DNA from: Enterococcus alishanensis
GTDB lineage: Bacteria > Bacillota > Bacilli > Lactobacillales > Enterococcaceae
Assembly (NCBI RefSeq): GCF_019218635.1
Contig: NZ_JAHUZB010000001.1
Coordinates: 620,001 to 684,000, forward strand
Length of the DNA stretch: 64,000 nt
Direction: 5' to 3'
Shown here piece after piece: positions 8,537 to 17,905 of this stretch. A model generated the notes under the pieces. The model was not told the DNA's origin. It saw only the letters and a list, made by a program, of their open reading frames with translations, and made no database searches. The first letter of the stretch is position 1; each line of letters begins with the position of its first letter. Made by a program: the position numbers and the translations under genes.

Positions 8537-9453
8537 CGTTTAATAAAGGTATGGGGATGACGAATTTGCTGAATACTACCTGTATGAAAGAGACGAAAAG
8601 CTGTTTCACCACATTCTTTTAAATGGTGGTCCACAGTTGAAAATTGCAAAACTTCACTGACCAATAAATTTTCACGTCCCACCACAATCGGTTTTTTCCC
8701 TTTGTGATGCAATAAAATATTGGCAGCTACATCATCGCCGTTAACAACGATCGCCTCGACTGGATGTTTTTCAAAAAAAGCAGCAGCTTGAATGCCATCT
8801 TCAGCATCGCAACAATCCCAAAAAATATTTTTTTCATCAAATGTTGGAAAGATTTCGTGGGCAAGTTTTACTGCTAAACGAGAATTCCGACTAATATCGT
8901 GACTTCTGCCTAAAGTTAGACCAATTTTTTTCATGCCGAGATCTTTTAAATACAGCATAGTTTCCGAGAGTGACGCCTCTAAATCAATATAAGAAGTTGC
9001 TACCGGTAATTCTGCTATATCTTCACAAAAAACAATTGGGCCATATTTCAGGTATTCTTTAAAAACTTTGGTGGGATTGGAGCGACTTGAAATAATCAAT
9101 CCATCAAAACTTTTTTGTGCAAATTCTTTTAAATAATTCATTTCTAATTCTGGGTCGTGATTTGTTGGCAATAAAGTGACTTTATAGGTATATTTAAAAG
9201 CTTCTGACATAATGCCTTTTAACAATTGATTGTAGTATGAGGCATTTAAAAATGGAATTACAACCCCTACATGTTTTGTTTCACCATGGCTTAAATTTTG
9301 CGCCAAACGATTAGGGACATAATTTAATTCGTCCATTATTGCTAGCACTTTTTGACGTTTTTCTTCATCTACATAAGGGAATTCATTGATTACCCGAGAG
9401 ATTGTTGATACTGAATAACCTGTGATTTTAGCAATGTCACGAATCGTTGTCAT
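8533..9453 (-). CDS. LacI-family transcriptional regulator
   Basis: 306 residues: an N-terminal LacI helix-turn-helix (TIRDIAKITGYSVSTISRV, residues 2-20) with the hinge-helix LNYVPNRLAQNLS, then a periplasmic-binding-protein-like effector domain. It is slightly shorter than usual (about 330). Its start overlaps the stop of the preceding 93-residue gene (TAATG), so the two are co-translated. A sugar or related ligand is expected, but no catabolic gene is adjacent. A palindrome in the promoter region suggests autoregulation. Confidence 0.9.
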   Translation of the reverse strand: MTTIRDIAKITGYSVSTISRVINEFPYVDEEKRQKVLAIMDELNYVPNRLAQNLSHGETKHVGVVIPFLNASYYNQLLKGIMSEAFKYTYKVTLLPTNHDPELEMNYLKEFAQKSFDGLIISSRSNPTKVFKEYLKYGPIVFCEDIAELPVATSYIDLEASLSETMLYLKDLGMKKIGLTLGRSHDISRNSRLAVKLAHEIFPTFDEKNIFWDCCDAEDGIQAAAFFEKHPVEAIVVNGDDVAANILLHHKGKKPIVVGRENLLVSEVLQFSTVDHHLKECGETAFRLFHTGSIQQIRHPHTFIKR

Positions 9454-9734
9454 TATACAGCCTCACTTACCAAATGTTGTTGTAAATATTCTATCACACC
9501 AGTGCCGTTTTGATAGAAGAAATAATGTTTATTTTGATAAACAAAGCTGACGCGTTTACCACCAATAAATTCATCGAAATACAAATGTTGTAGTTCTCTT
9601 AGAGGGACATCTACCATTAACTCTCGACGAAAACTGTGGGAACTTAAAATACGCAAGAAATTTTTTTCAAAAAATATTTCAACTGCAAAATTTTGGATTT
9701 CTGTACCTGATTGAATAGTCATAATCGTGTTCAT
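9453..9734 (-). CDS. Small conserved-looking protein of unknown function
   Basis: 93 residues, no signal peptide and no membrane segment. Predominantly short strand-like segments (FAVEIFFEK, LMVDVPLREL, KRVSFVYQNKHYFFY) followed by a C-terminal helix (VIEYLQQHL), which looks like a small beta-barrel plus helix of the PH-like kind, but I do not recognise the family. GGAGG is 8 bases from the ATG. It is the first gene of a two-gene operon with the LacI regulator and overlaps it by one base, so it may modulate or report to that regulator. Confidence 0.7.
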   Translation of the reverse strand: MNTIMTIQSGTEIQNFAVEIFFEKNFLRILSSHSFRRELMVDVPLRELQHLYFDEFIGGKRVSFVYQNKHYFFYQNGTGVIEYLQQHLVSEAV

Positions 9735-9760
9735 AAATGATTCCTCCTTTTGATAAATTG

Positions 9761-9785
9761 AGTATAATTTATGAAACGAGTTTCA
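9761..9785 (-). promoter_or_regulatory. Promoter and palindromic operator of the lacI operon
   Basis: On the minus strand TATACT (9766-9761) is a good -10 box. Just upstream is a perfect palindrome, TGAAAC-GA-GTTTCA on the plus strand (9772-9785), shaped like a LacI-family operator and covering the -35 region. Confidence 0.65.
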
Positions 9786-9808
9786 ATGCAAGCTTTTTGT
9801 CAAAATTT

Positions 9809-10693
9809 TTATAGACGAAATTGATGCCGGCAAAAATCCCAAAATTCTTTTACAATTGGAAGTGGAATTTTATTTTTTCTTGTAGCTAAAAAAATGTTAC
9901 GGTCAGGCAGAGAATCTTCAATTTCAATCTTCTTCACTTTATAAGAACTAATCGAAGGAATATCTGGCATAATCGCAATCCCAAAGTTATTCTCAACAAA
10001 TCCAAGAACACTGTGGTCTTCATCTAATTCACAAGCAATCTTAGGGTGAAGATCTAAATCAGTCATTACTTCGTCCAAATAAGTACGCAGACCACTATAC
10101 TTTGTAAAATAAACCAAAGGATAATTTATGATATCTGCTAAATAGGTCTGTTCCAGTAAAGCAAGAGGATGTTTTTCTGGTACTACCAAAACCAATTTTT
10201 CTTGATAAATAATCGAATATTGGATTTCAGAAGATTGTTGCACTTTGGAACAAATCCCCACATCAATGACATCGTCTTTTAACATTTGAATCATTTGGGC
10301 CGACGTCCCTTGAAAGAATTCAAATTGAATCAATCCTTCAGGATGTTCTTCAATAAAATCTTTGACAATTTTTGGTGCTACTTTGGATCCCATGGTATAA
10401 ATGAAGCCAAACTTTATTTCTGTAGTTGTCGGTTTGGCTATTTCCTGTAAAAATTTTTGTCCCTCGCCAATTTCCTTTAAAGAAGGTGCGACGTAACTGT
10501 AAAATATTTTTCCGTAACGGGAAAGCTTAATATTTCTGCCCTCTTTTTCAAACAAAGCAATACCTAACTCTTGCTCCAGGCTAGACATCGCATGACTAAT
10601 ATTTGGCTGAGAAGTTTTTAGTTCTTTGGCAGCTTTTGTCATATGTTCCGTCTCTGCTAAAGTTAAAAAATACTCCAATTGTCTTAAATTCAT
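9809..10693 (-). CDS. LysR-family transcriptional regulator
   Basis: 294 residues: winged helix-turn-helix at 1-60 (MNLRQLEYFLTLAETEHMTKAA, then SQPNISHAMSSLEQELG) and a two-lobed substrate-binding domain (about 90-290). GAGGTGG precedes the ATG. It is divergent from the flavin oxidoreductase gene at 10959, the usual arrangement of a LysR regulator and its target, with a 265-bp region containing two AT-rich dyads between them. Confidence 0.92.
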   Translation of the reverse strand: MNLRQLEYFLTLAETEHMTKAAKELKTSQPNISHAMSSLEQELGIALFEKEGRNIKLSRYGKIFYSYVAPSLKEIGEGQKFLQEIAKPTTTEIKFGFIYTMGSKVAPKIVKDFIEEHPEGLIQFEFFQGTSAQMIQMLKDDVIDVGICSKVQQSSEIQYSIIYQEKLVLVVPEKHPLALLEQTYLADIINYPLVYFTKYSGLRTYLDEVMTDLDLHPKIACELDEDHSVLGFVENNFGIAIMPDIPSISSYKVKKIEIEDSLPDRNIFLATRKNKIPLPIVKEFWDFCRHQFRL

Positions 10694-10773
10694 TCTTCCA
10701 CCTCAATTAATAAATTCTCTTCATCAATTGTATCAGAAAAAATAATGATTTGCTGGGTTATTTGATTAGGAAT

Positions 10774-10833
10774 CAATAAATTTTATTTATTGTTACCATA
10801 CAAATAAAGCATTAGATTTTATTGATTAAATCT
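10774..10833. promoter_or_regulatory. Two AT-rich dyads in the LysR/oxidoreductase intergenic region
   Basis: CAATAAAT-TTT-ATTTATTG (10774-10792) and AGATTT-N8-AAATCT (10814-10833, containing T-N11-A spacing) are candidate LysR binding sites. A -10-like TATAAT at 10889-10894 lies downstream toward the oxidoreductase gene. The rest of 10694-10958 shows nothing else. Confidence 0.5.
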
Positions 10834-10958
10834 CTTACAATGGTCTTGTAAACGAATTTGTGAAAAATTGTATTTGTTCAAGTGTATTTATAATCGTTGT
10901 GAAATCAGTATTTTTAATAATTTTAGTTATTTTTTCTTGAAAAGAAAGGAAGAGTTAG

Positions 10959-13013
10959 TTGAATAAATATCAAGCTATTTTTGAACCATTAACTATTAAA
11001 CGGATGACCTTGAAGAATCGGATTGCAATGCCACCGATGGGAACTAATTTTGCGAATCAAAATGGTAGTTTTAATGATAAGCATTATTCATATTATGAAC
11101 AAAGAGCAAAAGGTGGAACCGGCCTAATTATTTTAGAAAATGTTTGTTTCGATTATCCAATGGGGACCAACGGAACCACTCAATTAAGAATGGACAATGA
11201 CCAATTTATTCCTGGATTATGGGAATTTAACGAAAGAATGCATGCTTATGGCACAAAAACCTGTGTACAAATTAACCATGCTGGTGCTTCAGCTTATGGT
11301 TTACGTTTGAACGGCGTTCAACCAGTTTCTGCTTCTAATATTCCAAGTAAAACAGGAAATACCGTTCCTCGTCCATTAACTAAAGAAGAAATTTATGAAA
11401 TTATAGCGAAATATGGTGAGGCTGCCAATCGTGCCCAACGTGCTGGTTTTGATAGTGTTGAAATCCATGCCGGACACTCTTATTTATTGAGTCAATTTCT
11501 TTCTCCTATTTATAACAAACGGACTGACGAATTTGGTGGGACACCAGAAAATCGTGCGCGCTTTACTAAATTAGTAATCGAAGCTGTTCGTCAAGCAGTT
11601 GGACCATTTTTCCCAATTTTCTTGCGAATCAGTGCGGATGAAATGTTACCAAATGGTAATACATTAGAAGATTCCATTGAATTATTGAACTTTATTGCAG
11701 AAGATGTAGATGTAATCGATGTGTCCGCTGCTTTAAATGATTCATTACAATATCAAATTGATAAAATGAATTTACCTGATGGTTGGAGAAGTTATATGGC
11801 TAAAGCCGTCAAAGAAAAATTCCCAGAAAAAATAATCGCAACTTCTGGAAATATTCGTGATCCAAAAAGAGCAACTGAAATTTTAGAAAATGGCGATGCA
11901 GATATTTTACACATGGGTCGTGGTTTAATAGCTGAACCAAATTGGGCTAATAAGGTTGAAAATGGACAAGAAGCCTTACTTAGAAAATGTATTTCGTGTA
12001 ACATTGGTTGTGCCGATCATCGAATTGCTAAATCTCGACCACTACGTTGTACTGTTAATCCAGATGTATATTACGAAGATGCTTATAAAGAAGATCAAAT
12101 TAAAAATCCAATCAAGATGGTCGTTGTCGGTGGTGGAACGACTGCTTTAGAAGCTGCCAACACAGCTGCTGAAATTGGTGCTGAAGTCTCATTATATGAA
12201 GAAAAAAATTATCTAGGTGGCTTGGCTCACGAAATTGCACGCTTCCCAGACAAAAAAAGAATCGATGATTTTGTTGAATATTTAGAAAATCGTACGACAG
12301 AAAACAATATCACTGTTCATTTGAATCAACGTTTTGGTTTAAATGATCTAGCGAATGAAAAACCAGATATTATCGTTAATGCAACTGGTGCGAAACCATT
12401 ATTACCACCAATCAAAGGATTGCACGATGAACTTGCCAAAGACAATCGTAAAGTCTTTACTATCTTTGATATCTTAGGGGATTTAGCTAAGTTTGATACT
12501 TTTGAAGGTGAAGAAATCGTTGTTATTGGTGGCGGTGCTGTCGGGCTTGACGTGGTTGAGTATTACGCTGAACGTGGTGCTAGAAAAGTTTCTATCGTGG
12601 AAATGCAAGGAACTGTAGGAAAAGATTTGGATATGATTACCCGTCTAGCAATGATGGAGGTCATTGAAAAATATGATGTCGAAGTTCATACAGATACAAC
12701 ACTATTAGAAGTTCGTGGTGACAATTTCTTAGTAAAAATGCCGAATGGTGAAGAGAGAGAATTACCATTTACTAAAGGTTTTGTTGCCTTAGGTATGAAA
12801 GCAGATGCACCATTAGAAAATGATTTTGTTACTTATGCTAATGAAAATAATGCAACTTACTTAAATCTTGGCGACAGCAAACAAGCACGTCGGATTTATG
12901 AAGGTTCACAAGAAGCAAGAGCCAATATTTTAACTGCTGTTCACGGAAAAGATCGCCAACTAACAGCTACAGTTGTCCACAGAAAAAATCGTCAACTAGC
13001 AGCTACAGTTTAA
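10959..13013 (+). CDS. NADH:flavin oxidoreductase / 2-enoate (2,4-dienoyl-CoA) reductase type flavoenzyme
   Basis: 684 residues in the FadH/2-enoate reductase layout. An old-yellow-enzyme TIM barrel binding FMN comes first (about 1-350, with PMGTNFA and the HAGHSYLLSQFLSP active-site region). A cysteine cluster CISCNIGCADH near 347-357 and a Cys near 366 bind 4Fe-4S. Then an FAD/NAD(P) domain follows (VVVGGGTTALEAAN near 388 and VVIGGGAVGLDVVEYY near 522). It would reduce an alpha,beta-unsaturated carbonyl with NAD(P)H. TTG at 10959 is the start, with AAAGGA upstream. The C-terminus ends in two tandem 12-residue copies (VHGKDRQLTATV, VHRKNRQLAATV), an unusual extension. The LysR gene upstream probably controls it. 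Confidence 0.88.
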   Translation: MNKYQAIFEPLTIKRMTLKNRIAMPPMGTNFANQNGSFNDKHYSYYEQRAKGGTGLIILENVCFDYPMGTNGTTQLRMDNDQFIPGLWEFNERMHAYGTKTCVQINHAGASAYGLRLNGVQPVSASNIPSKTGNTVPRPLTKEEIYEIIAKYGEAANRAQRAGFDSVEIHAGHSYLLSQFLSPIYNKRTDEFGGTPENRARFTKLVIEAVRQAVGPFFPIFLRISADEMLPNGNTLEDSIELLNFIAEDVDVIDVSAALNDSLQYQIDKMNLPDGWRSYMAKAVKEKFPEKIIATSGNIRDPKRATEILENGDADILHMGRGLIAEPNWANKVENGQEALLRKCISCNIGCADHRIAKSRPLRCTVNPDVYYEDAYKEDQIKNPIKMVVVGGGTTALEAANTAAEIGAEVSLYEEKNYLGGLAHEIARFPDKKRIDDFVEYLENRTTENNITVHLNQRFGLNDLANEKPDIIVNATGAKPLLPPIKGLHDELAKDNRKVFTIFDILGDLAKFDTFEGEEIVVIGGGAVGLDVVEYYAERGARKVSIVEMQGTVGKDLDMITRLAMMEVIEKYDVEVHTDTTLLEVRGDNFLVKMPNGEERELPFTKGFVALGMKADAPLENDFVTYANENNATYLNLGDSKQARRIYEGSQEARANILTAVHGKDRQLTATVVHRKNRQLAATV
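12939..13010 (+). repeat. 36-bp tandem duplication at the 3' end of the oxidoreductase gene
   Basis: Bases 12939-12974 and 12975-13010 are two in-frame 36-bp copies differing at five positions, encoding a repeated 12-residue tail just before the stop. Confidence 0.85.
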
Positions 13014-13020
13014 TAGAAAA

Positions 13021-13052
13021 GAGGTGGAGACTTGATCTCCACCTCTTTTTTT
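13021..13052. terminator. Intrinsic terminator after the oxidoreductase gene
   Basis: GAGGTGGAGA (13021-13030), 5-base loop, TCTCCACCTC (13036-13045), then seven T. A-rich sequence upstream lets it also serve the convergent radical SAM gene in part. Confidence 0.92.
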
Positions 13053-13914
13053 AGAATAAAGATAATTGTTCATCCTTTGTTTCAAACTGCTGCAAGTAAT
13101 CAAAAACCTCTTCTGTACGCCAAAGTATTCCAGCATTTTGGCAAGTCTCGATAAAATAGGTCATCAATTTCTGATGATGTGGACTATTACAGACATACTG
13201 TTCGCCAAACGCCCCTCGGTATTTGTCTTTCATTCCAGGAAACAAACGATCCAACATCTGATAAAAATACTCCCGGTTTCCACTCCGCATTGTGACTCCA
13301 AAACCAAAACAAACAATACCTTTTACATTCACTTCTATGCACGCTGCTAATAACGCCACCAAATTTTCCATAGAATCATTAATAAAAGGCAGAATTGGTC
13401 CCAACCACACAACTGTCGGAATATATCTTTTTTGTGCTTCTTTTAAAACTTCAATTCGGTCCTTTGTACCTGAAACATTTGGTTCAAGCTTTTTACATAG
13501 TTCTTCATTGAAGGTCGTGAGAGTTATTTGAATAACTGCTTTTGTTTGTTGATTTATTTCTTCTAATAAATCAATATCAGCTAAAATCTGATTGGATTTT
13601 GTTAAAATACTAACACCGAAGCCATATTTTTTTATCAATTCTAGTGCGCCGTGGGTTAACTGTAATTTTTTTTCAATTGGCATATAGGGGTCGGTCATGG
13701 CCCCAGTTCCAATCATAGCTGGCTTTCTTTTTTTTCTTAGTTCATTTTCTAAAATAAGTAGGGCATCCGATTTTACTTGAATATCTTCAAAGACGTGATC
13801 AAATTGATAGCAGTCGCTGCGACTGTCACAATAAATACAGCCATGAGTGCAACCGCGATACAAATTTAAATGGTTTTTAGGAGATAAAATAGTTTTATAA
13901 GTTTTAAAATGCAT
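13051..13914 (-). CDS. Radical SAM protein, SPL-like (COG1533)
   Basis: 287 residues with the radical SAM 4Fe-4S motif CTHGCIYC (C-x3-C-x2-C, residues 22-29) close to the N-terminus, preceded by LNLYRGC as in spore photoproduct lyase-like proteins. A GTGAMTDPYMPIEK segment binds SAM. True SPL function is unlikely because these bacteria do not sporulate; the family also contains proteins of unknown substrate. The start is preceded by GGAGGTCG. It stands alone and has no obvious partner. Confidence 0.85.
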   Translation of the reverse strand: MHFKTYKTILSPKNHLNLYRGCTHGCIYCDSRSDCYQFDHVFEDIQVKSDALLILENELRKKRKPAMIGTGAMTDPYMPIEKKLQLTHGALELIKKYGFGVSILTKSNQILADIDLLEEINQQTKAVIQITLTTFNEELCKKLEPNVSGTKDRIEVLKEAQKRYIPTVVWLGPILPFINDSMENLVALLAACIEVNVKGIVCFGFGVTMRSGNREYFYQMLDRLFPGMKDKYRGAFGEQYVCNSPHHQKLMTYFIETCQNAGILWRTEEVFDYLQQFETKDEQLSLF

Positions 13915-14011
13915 GTCGACCTCCAGAACATATGTTTGTATCTATTTTATCTTAAACTTAACGAGAAAACAAACTAAAAATTATATAACAAAAAATATCG
14001 GTGTTTCATTG

Positions 14012-14040
14012 TTGATATATATAAGTTTAAGTGGTATTAT
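14012..14040 (+). promoter_or_regulatory. Promoter of alsS-alsD
   Basis: TTGATA (14012-14017), 17-bp spacer, extended -10 TGg-TATTAT (14032-14040). An upstream in-frame GTG at 14031 falls inside this promoter and is therefore not the translation start. Confidence 0.75.
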
Positions 14041-14081
14041 TCATAGTGTTAATAATACAGATTTTTAGGAGATGTATAACA

Positions 14082-15740
14082 GTGGCGAAAAAAGGATCAG
14101 AAATTATTGTTAAAAGTTTGGAAAATCATCAAGTTCCTTATATTTTTGGTATTCCAGGTGCGAAGATTGATGGTGTTTTCGATGAATTAGAAGATCATGG
14201 ACCGCAATTAATTTTAGCACGGCATGAACAAAATGCAGCCTTTATGGCACAGGCAATCGGGCGATTGACTGGTGAACCAGGGGTAGTGATTGCTACCAGT
14301 GGTCCTGGAGCGAGTAATTTAGCAACAGGCTTGGTGACTGCAACAGCTGAAGGAGATCCTGTTTTAGCTTTAGCTGGTCAAGTCAAGCGATCAGATTTAG
14401 CAAAATTAACCCATCAAAGCATGGACAACGCTGCGTTATTCGAACCTATTACTAAATATAGTACCGAAATTCAAGATCCAGAAACATTATCGGAAATTAT
14501 CGCGAATGGCTATCGGATTGCAAAAACTGCTAAAAAGGGAGCAAGCTTTCTTTCTATTCCTCAAGATGTCACAGATGGAGAAGTTAATGGGGAAGCAATT
14601 AAGCCACTAGCGACACCAAAACTAGGAGCAGCTTCCAAAAAAGAAATTGGAGACTTAGTCGAAAGAATTAAAGCTGCCAAATTACCAGTCTTGTTAGTTG
14701 GTATGCGTGCGTCAGCAGAAGCCGAAACAGCTGCAATTCGTCACTTAATCGCAAAAACACATTTACCAGTAGTAGAAACTTTCCAAGGCGCTGGAATTAT
14801 TTCACGTCAATTGGAAGATGACTTCTTTGGTCGGGTGGGTTTATTTAGAAATCAACCAGGCGATATGTTGTTGAAACGAAGTGATTTAGTTTTGGCGATT
14901 GGCTATGATCCGATCGAATATGAAGCTCGAAACTGGAATGCTGAAAAAGATGCCCATGTGGTTGTGATTGATGAAGTTCAAATGGAAATTGACCAATTTA
15001 TGCAACCAGAATTGGAATTAATTGGAAGTATTGCACAAAATATTGATTATTTGGCAGATGCTTTTAAAGAACCTTATCACTTACCAAAAGATTCATTAGA
15101 TTATCTAGCAACATTACAAGAAAAGTTGAAAATAGATGACAAAAATCAAGAAAGAGGGCAAGATGGAGTTGTACACCCATTGGAAGCCATTAATGTTTTA
15201 CAAAAAAATGTGACTGACGAAATGACAGTAACTGTTGATGTTGGGAGTCATTACATTTGGATGGCACGTCACTTTAGAAGCTATGAACCAAGGCGTTTGC
15301 TATTTTCTAACGGGATGCAAACATTAGGTGTCGCTTTACCTTGGGCAATTTCAGCTGCTTTAGTGCGACCAAATACGCAAATATTTTCAATTTCAGGTGA
15401 TGGAGGATTTTTATTTTCAGCTCAAGAGTTGGAAACAGCAGTTCGTTTGAAGTCAAAAATTATTCATATTATTTGGAATGATGGCGCCTATAACATGGTG
15501 GAATTTCAAGAAGAAATGAAGTATGATCGATCTTCTGGTGTTAAATTTGGTCCAGTTGATTTTGTAAAATATGCGGAAAGTTTTGGCGCAAAAGGATTGC
15601 GAGCAACTACAGCTGAAGAGTTAGACGCAGCAATTAAAGAAGGAATGGACACAGAAGGACCAGTAATTATTGATGTGCCAATTGATTATTCGGATAACCA
15701 AGAATTAGGCAAAACAATGTTGCCAGATCAATTTTATTAA
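14082..15740 (+). CDS. alsS: Acetolactate synthase, catabolic
   Basis: A 552-residue TPP enzyme that condenses two pyruvates to 2-acetolactate and CO2 in the cytosol, feeding acetoin formation and relieving pyruvate and acid stress. The catalytic glutamate is Glu49 (ARHEQ) and the TPP/Mg motif [13 protein letters not shown] begins near residue 438, followed by WNDGAYNMV. The GTG start at 14082 has AGGAGA 9 bases upstream. It is followed after 12 bases by acetolactate decarboxylase, which marks it as the catabolic AlsS rather than a biosynthetic IlvB; no small regulatory subunit is present. Confidence 0.93.
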   Translation: MAKKGSEIIVKSLENHQVPYIFGIPGAKIDGVFDELEDHGPQLILARHEQNAAFMAQAIGRLTGEPGVVIATSGPGASNLATGLVTATAEGDPVLALAGQVKRSDLAKLTHQSMDNAALFEPITKYSTEIQDPETLSEIIANGYRIAKTAKKGASFLSIPQDVTDGEVNGEAIKPLATPKLGAASKKEIGDLVERIKAAKLPVLLVGMRASAEAETAAIRHLIAKTHLPVVETFQGAGIISRQLEDDFFGRVGLFRNQPGDMLLKRSDLVLAIGYDPIEYEARNWNAEKDAHVVVIDEVQMEIDQFMQPELELIGSIAQNIDYLADAFKEPYHLPKDSLDYLATLQEKLKIDDKNQERGQDGVVHPLEAINVLQKNVTDEMTVTVDVGSHYIWMARHFRSYEPRRLLFSNGMQTLGVALPWAISAALVRPNTQIFSISGDGGFLFSAQELETAVRLKSKIIHIIWNDGAYNMVEFQEEMKYDRSSGVKFGPVDFVKYAESFGAKGLRATTAEELDAAIKEGMDTEGPVIIDVPIDYSDNQELGKTMLPDQFY

Positions 15741-15752
15741 GAGGTGAATACT

Positions 15753-16454
15753 TTGAATTATTTATATCAACACGGTACGCTTGGCGGTTTAATGGCAAGC
15801 TTGATGGATGGCACAGTCGCAATTTCAGATATGTTGCAACAAGGTGATTTAGGTATCGGGACATTGAGTGGATCGAATGGCGAATTAGTTATTCTTGACG
15901 GTGTTGCTTATCATGTTAATGAAGAAGGAAATGTCCATATTTTAACTGGTCAAGAGTTGGCTACTTATTCTGCAGTTACTAAATTCGTTCAACAACAGAC
16001 TTTTCCAATTGAGCGATTAAAGGATAGCCAAGAAGTAAAACAAGAAATTTTAGATAAACTAAGTCCCAACTTGTTTGCTGCTGTGAAAATTACCGGAACT
16101 TTCCAGCATATGCATGTACGGGTGGTGCAAAAACAAGAAAAGCCTTATCCTAAATTTGTTGAAGTTGCAAGACATCAACCAGAATTTGAAACAAATGACG
16201 TGAAAGGGACGATTGTTGGCTTCTTTACCCCCAGTTTATTTCATGGGGCTTCTGTTGCAGGGTTTCATCTTCACTTCATTAGTGATGATCGTACTTTTGG
16301 TGGTCATGTTTTAGATTTTAAATTAAGTGAAGGCAAGGTCGCATTAGAAGAGCTAGAAGAGTTCCGTCAACATTTTCCGATTAATGACGAAGACTTTTTG
16401 GAACAAGAAATAGATTTTGATAGTATTTCAAAAGATATTGAAGAAGCTGAATAG
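15753..16454 (+). CDS. alsD: Alpha-acetolactate decarboxylase
   Basis: 233 residues; converts 2-acetolactate to acetoin and CO2. The LYQHGTLGGLMASL opening is typical, and the zinc ligands are visible in GFHLHFISDD and FGGHVLDF. I choose TTG at 15753: AAGAGGTG lies 6-7 bases before it, while the upstream in-frame GTG at 15744 is part of that ribosome site. Same operon as alsS. Confidence 0.93.
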   Translation: MNYLYQHGTLGGLMASLMDGTVAISDMLQQGDLGIGTLSGSNGELVILDGVAYHVNEEGNVHILTGQELATYSAVTKFVQQQTFPIERLKDSQEVKQEILDKLSPNLFAAVKITGTFQHMHVRVVQKQEKPYPKFVEVARHQPEFETNDVKGTIVGFFTPSLFHGASVAGFHLHFISDDRTFGGHVLDFKLSEGKVALEELEEFRQHFPINDEDFLEQEIDFDSISKDIEEAE

Positions 16455-16464
16455 TATATAGTTG

Positions 16465-16500
16465 AAAGTAGTAAAGGAATTTTCTTTACTACTTTTTTTT
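16465..16500 (+). terminator. Terminator of alsS-alsD
   Basis: AAAGTAGTAAAG (16465-16476), 7-base loop, CTTTACTACTTT (16484-16495), then a T run. Confidence 0.92.
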
Positions 16501-16502
16501 GC

Positions 16503-16529
16503 AAAAAAACCCTCTTATAAGAAAGAGGG
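16503..16529 (-). terminator. Terminator of the M23 peptidase gene
   Basis: On the minus strand CCCTCTT (16529-16523) pairs with AAGAGGG (16516-16510), followed by seven T (16509-16503). Confidence 0.88.
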
Positions 16530-16543
16530 AAGTGTTTTAAATA

Positions 16544-17905
16544 TTAAATTCCTAGTAATGGTGCTGGATTTAAGAACCCTGACCATAAAGCTGTTGATAC
16601 ACCAAAGTGTAAATGAACACCAGTTGAATTACCTGTAGTTCCCATGCCGCCTAATACTTGTCCAGCACTCACAGATTGACCAACACTTACACTTGGTGAT
16701 GAAACCATATGCATGTAGTAAGTGTAGTAGCCATCTGGATGTTGGATAACAACATGGTTCCCAGCTGACCAATGGAATCCTGATTCTACAACAGTTCCTG
16801 CTTTTGAAGCAAAAATTGATGTACCAGTTGCACCAGCGAAATCAATACCATCATGTTGGGTACCAGAAGCACCAGTTGGATCAACTCGTCCACCAAAAGG
16901 ACTAGTAACAACTAATGAAATTCCTAGAGGTGATGCAAAACCACTTGCATTACTTGCAGGAGCGCTAGTTGATGGTGTTGGTGTAGAAACTACTGTATTA
17001 TTATTTGCTGTTGCATCTGTAGCTGTTTGAGCCACTTGCGCTTGTTCTTGTGCCGTAGCTGCTGCTACTTGTGCCGCCGCTGCTTGTGCAGCAGTCTCAG
17101 CTTCAGCTGCTTGTTTTTCAGCTTCTTCAGCCGCTTTTGCTGCTGCTGCTTGGGCTTCTTTTTGGGCTTGTTGACGAGCTTCTTCTTCAGCTTTACGTTG
17201 TTCTTCTAAGACTTTCAAAGCTTCTTCACGTTTTCTTTCCGCTTCAGCTTGTTGTGCTTGATATTGTTCCTTTTGACTAACTTCAGTTGCTAAGTTTGCT
17301 TGAAGTTGATTTGCTTTTACATCTTGTGAAAGCTTTGTTTCAACTAGCTTATCTTGTTGTGCTTTTAATTCATTTGTTTTAGTGTTGATGGTTTCTAATT
17401 TTGTTTTGGCTTCAGTTTCTAGTTTTTTCAAGGAATCTTTATCGGCTTTTTGTTGCGTCATAGTTTCATTACTTGTAGAAACCATTTTAGTAACTGCTAC
17501 TGTTTTTTCAACAAACTCACCAAATGATTCAGCATCGATTACAGCACTGACAAGATTCATTGAACCTTGGTCTGTTTGAACATTTCTGGCTTGTTCTTTT
17601 AAGCGTGCTTCACGTTTTTCGATTTTTTCTTGTAAAACTTGGATTTTACTAGTTAATTCACTTAATTTTTCTTCTTCAGTTGTTTTTTGTTTTAACACAT
17701 CATTTACTTGTGTTTCTAAATCAGTAATTTCTTGTTGAATTGTACTTTGTTGTGTTTGAACTGCGCCCTGTTGGCCAGTTAAATCAGCAATTTTTTGATC
17801 TTGCTCAGCAATTTTTTGGTCATATTCATCAGCACTTGCCGCTAAAGGGCCGCCTAACGTTAGTGCACATACTAGTAATGCAGTAGATTTCTTGAATTTG
17901 ATCAT
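16544..17905 (-). CDS. Secreted peptidoglycan hydrolase: PcsB-like coiled coil plus M23 peptidase
   Basis: 453 residues. A signal peptide (KKSTALLVCALTLGG, cut near ASA-DE at about 25/26) is followed by a long coiled coil (about 26-235) of the PcsB/SagA/p45 kind. A charged then Ala/Gln-rich linker (236-310) and a Ser/Thr/Pro-rich stretch come next. A C-terminal M23 (LytM) domain (about 320-453) has zinc motifs HDGID and HLHFG. It should cleave peptidoglycan cross-bridges or stem peptides during cell division, with the coiled coil controlling activity, as described for FtsEX-linked hydrolases. SagA of enterococci has the same front half but an NlpC/P60 end, so this is a domain variant. The 17906-18174 gap upstream shows AT-rich promoter-like sequence only. 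Confidence 0.9.
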   Translation of the reverse strand: MIKFKKSTALLVCALTLGGPLAASADEYDQKIAEQDQKIADLTGQQGAVQTQQSTIQQEITDLETQVNDVLKQKTTEEEKLSELTSKIQVLQEKIEKREARLKEQARNVQTDQGSMNLVSAVIDAESFGEFVEKTVAVTKMVSTSNETMTQQKADKDSLKKLETEAKTKLETINTKTNELKAQQDKLVETKLSQDVKANQLQANLATEVSQKEQYQAQQAEAERKREEALKVLEEQRKAEEEARQQAQKEAQAAAAKAAEEAEKQAAEAETAAQAAAAQVAAATAQEQAQVAQTATDATANNNTVVSTPTPSTSAPASNASGFASPLGISLVVTSPFGGRVDPTGASGTQHDGIDFAGATGTSIFASKAGTVVESGFHWSAGNHVVIQHPDGYYTYYMHMVSSPSVSVGQSVSAGQVLGGMGTTGNSTGVHLHFGVSTALWSGFLNPAPLLGI

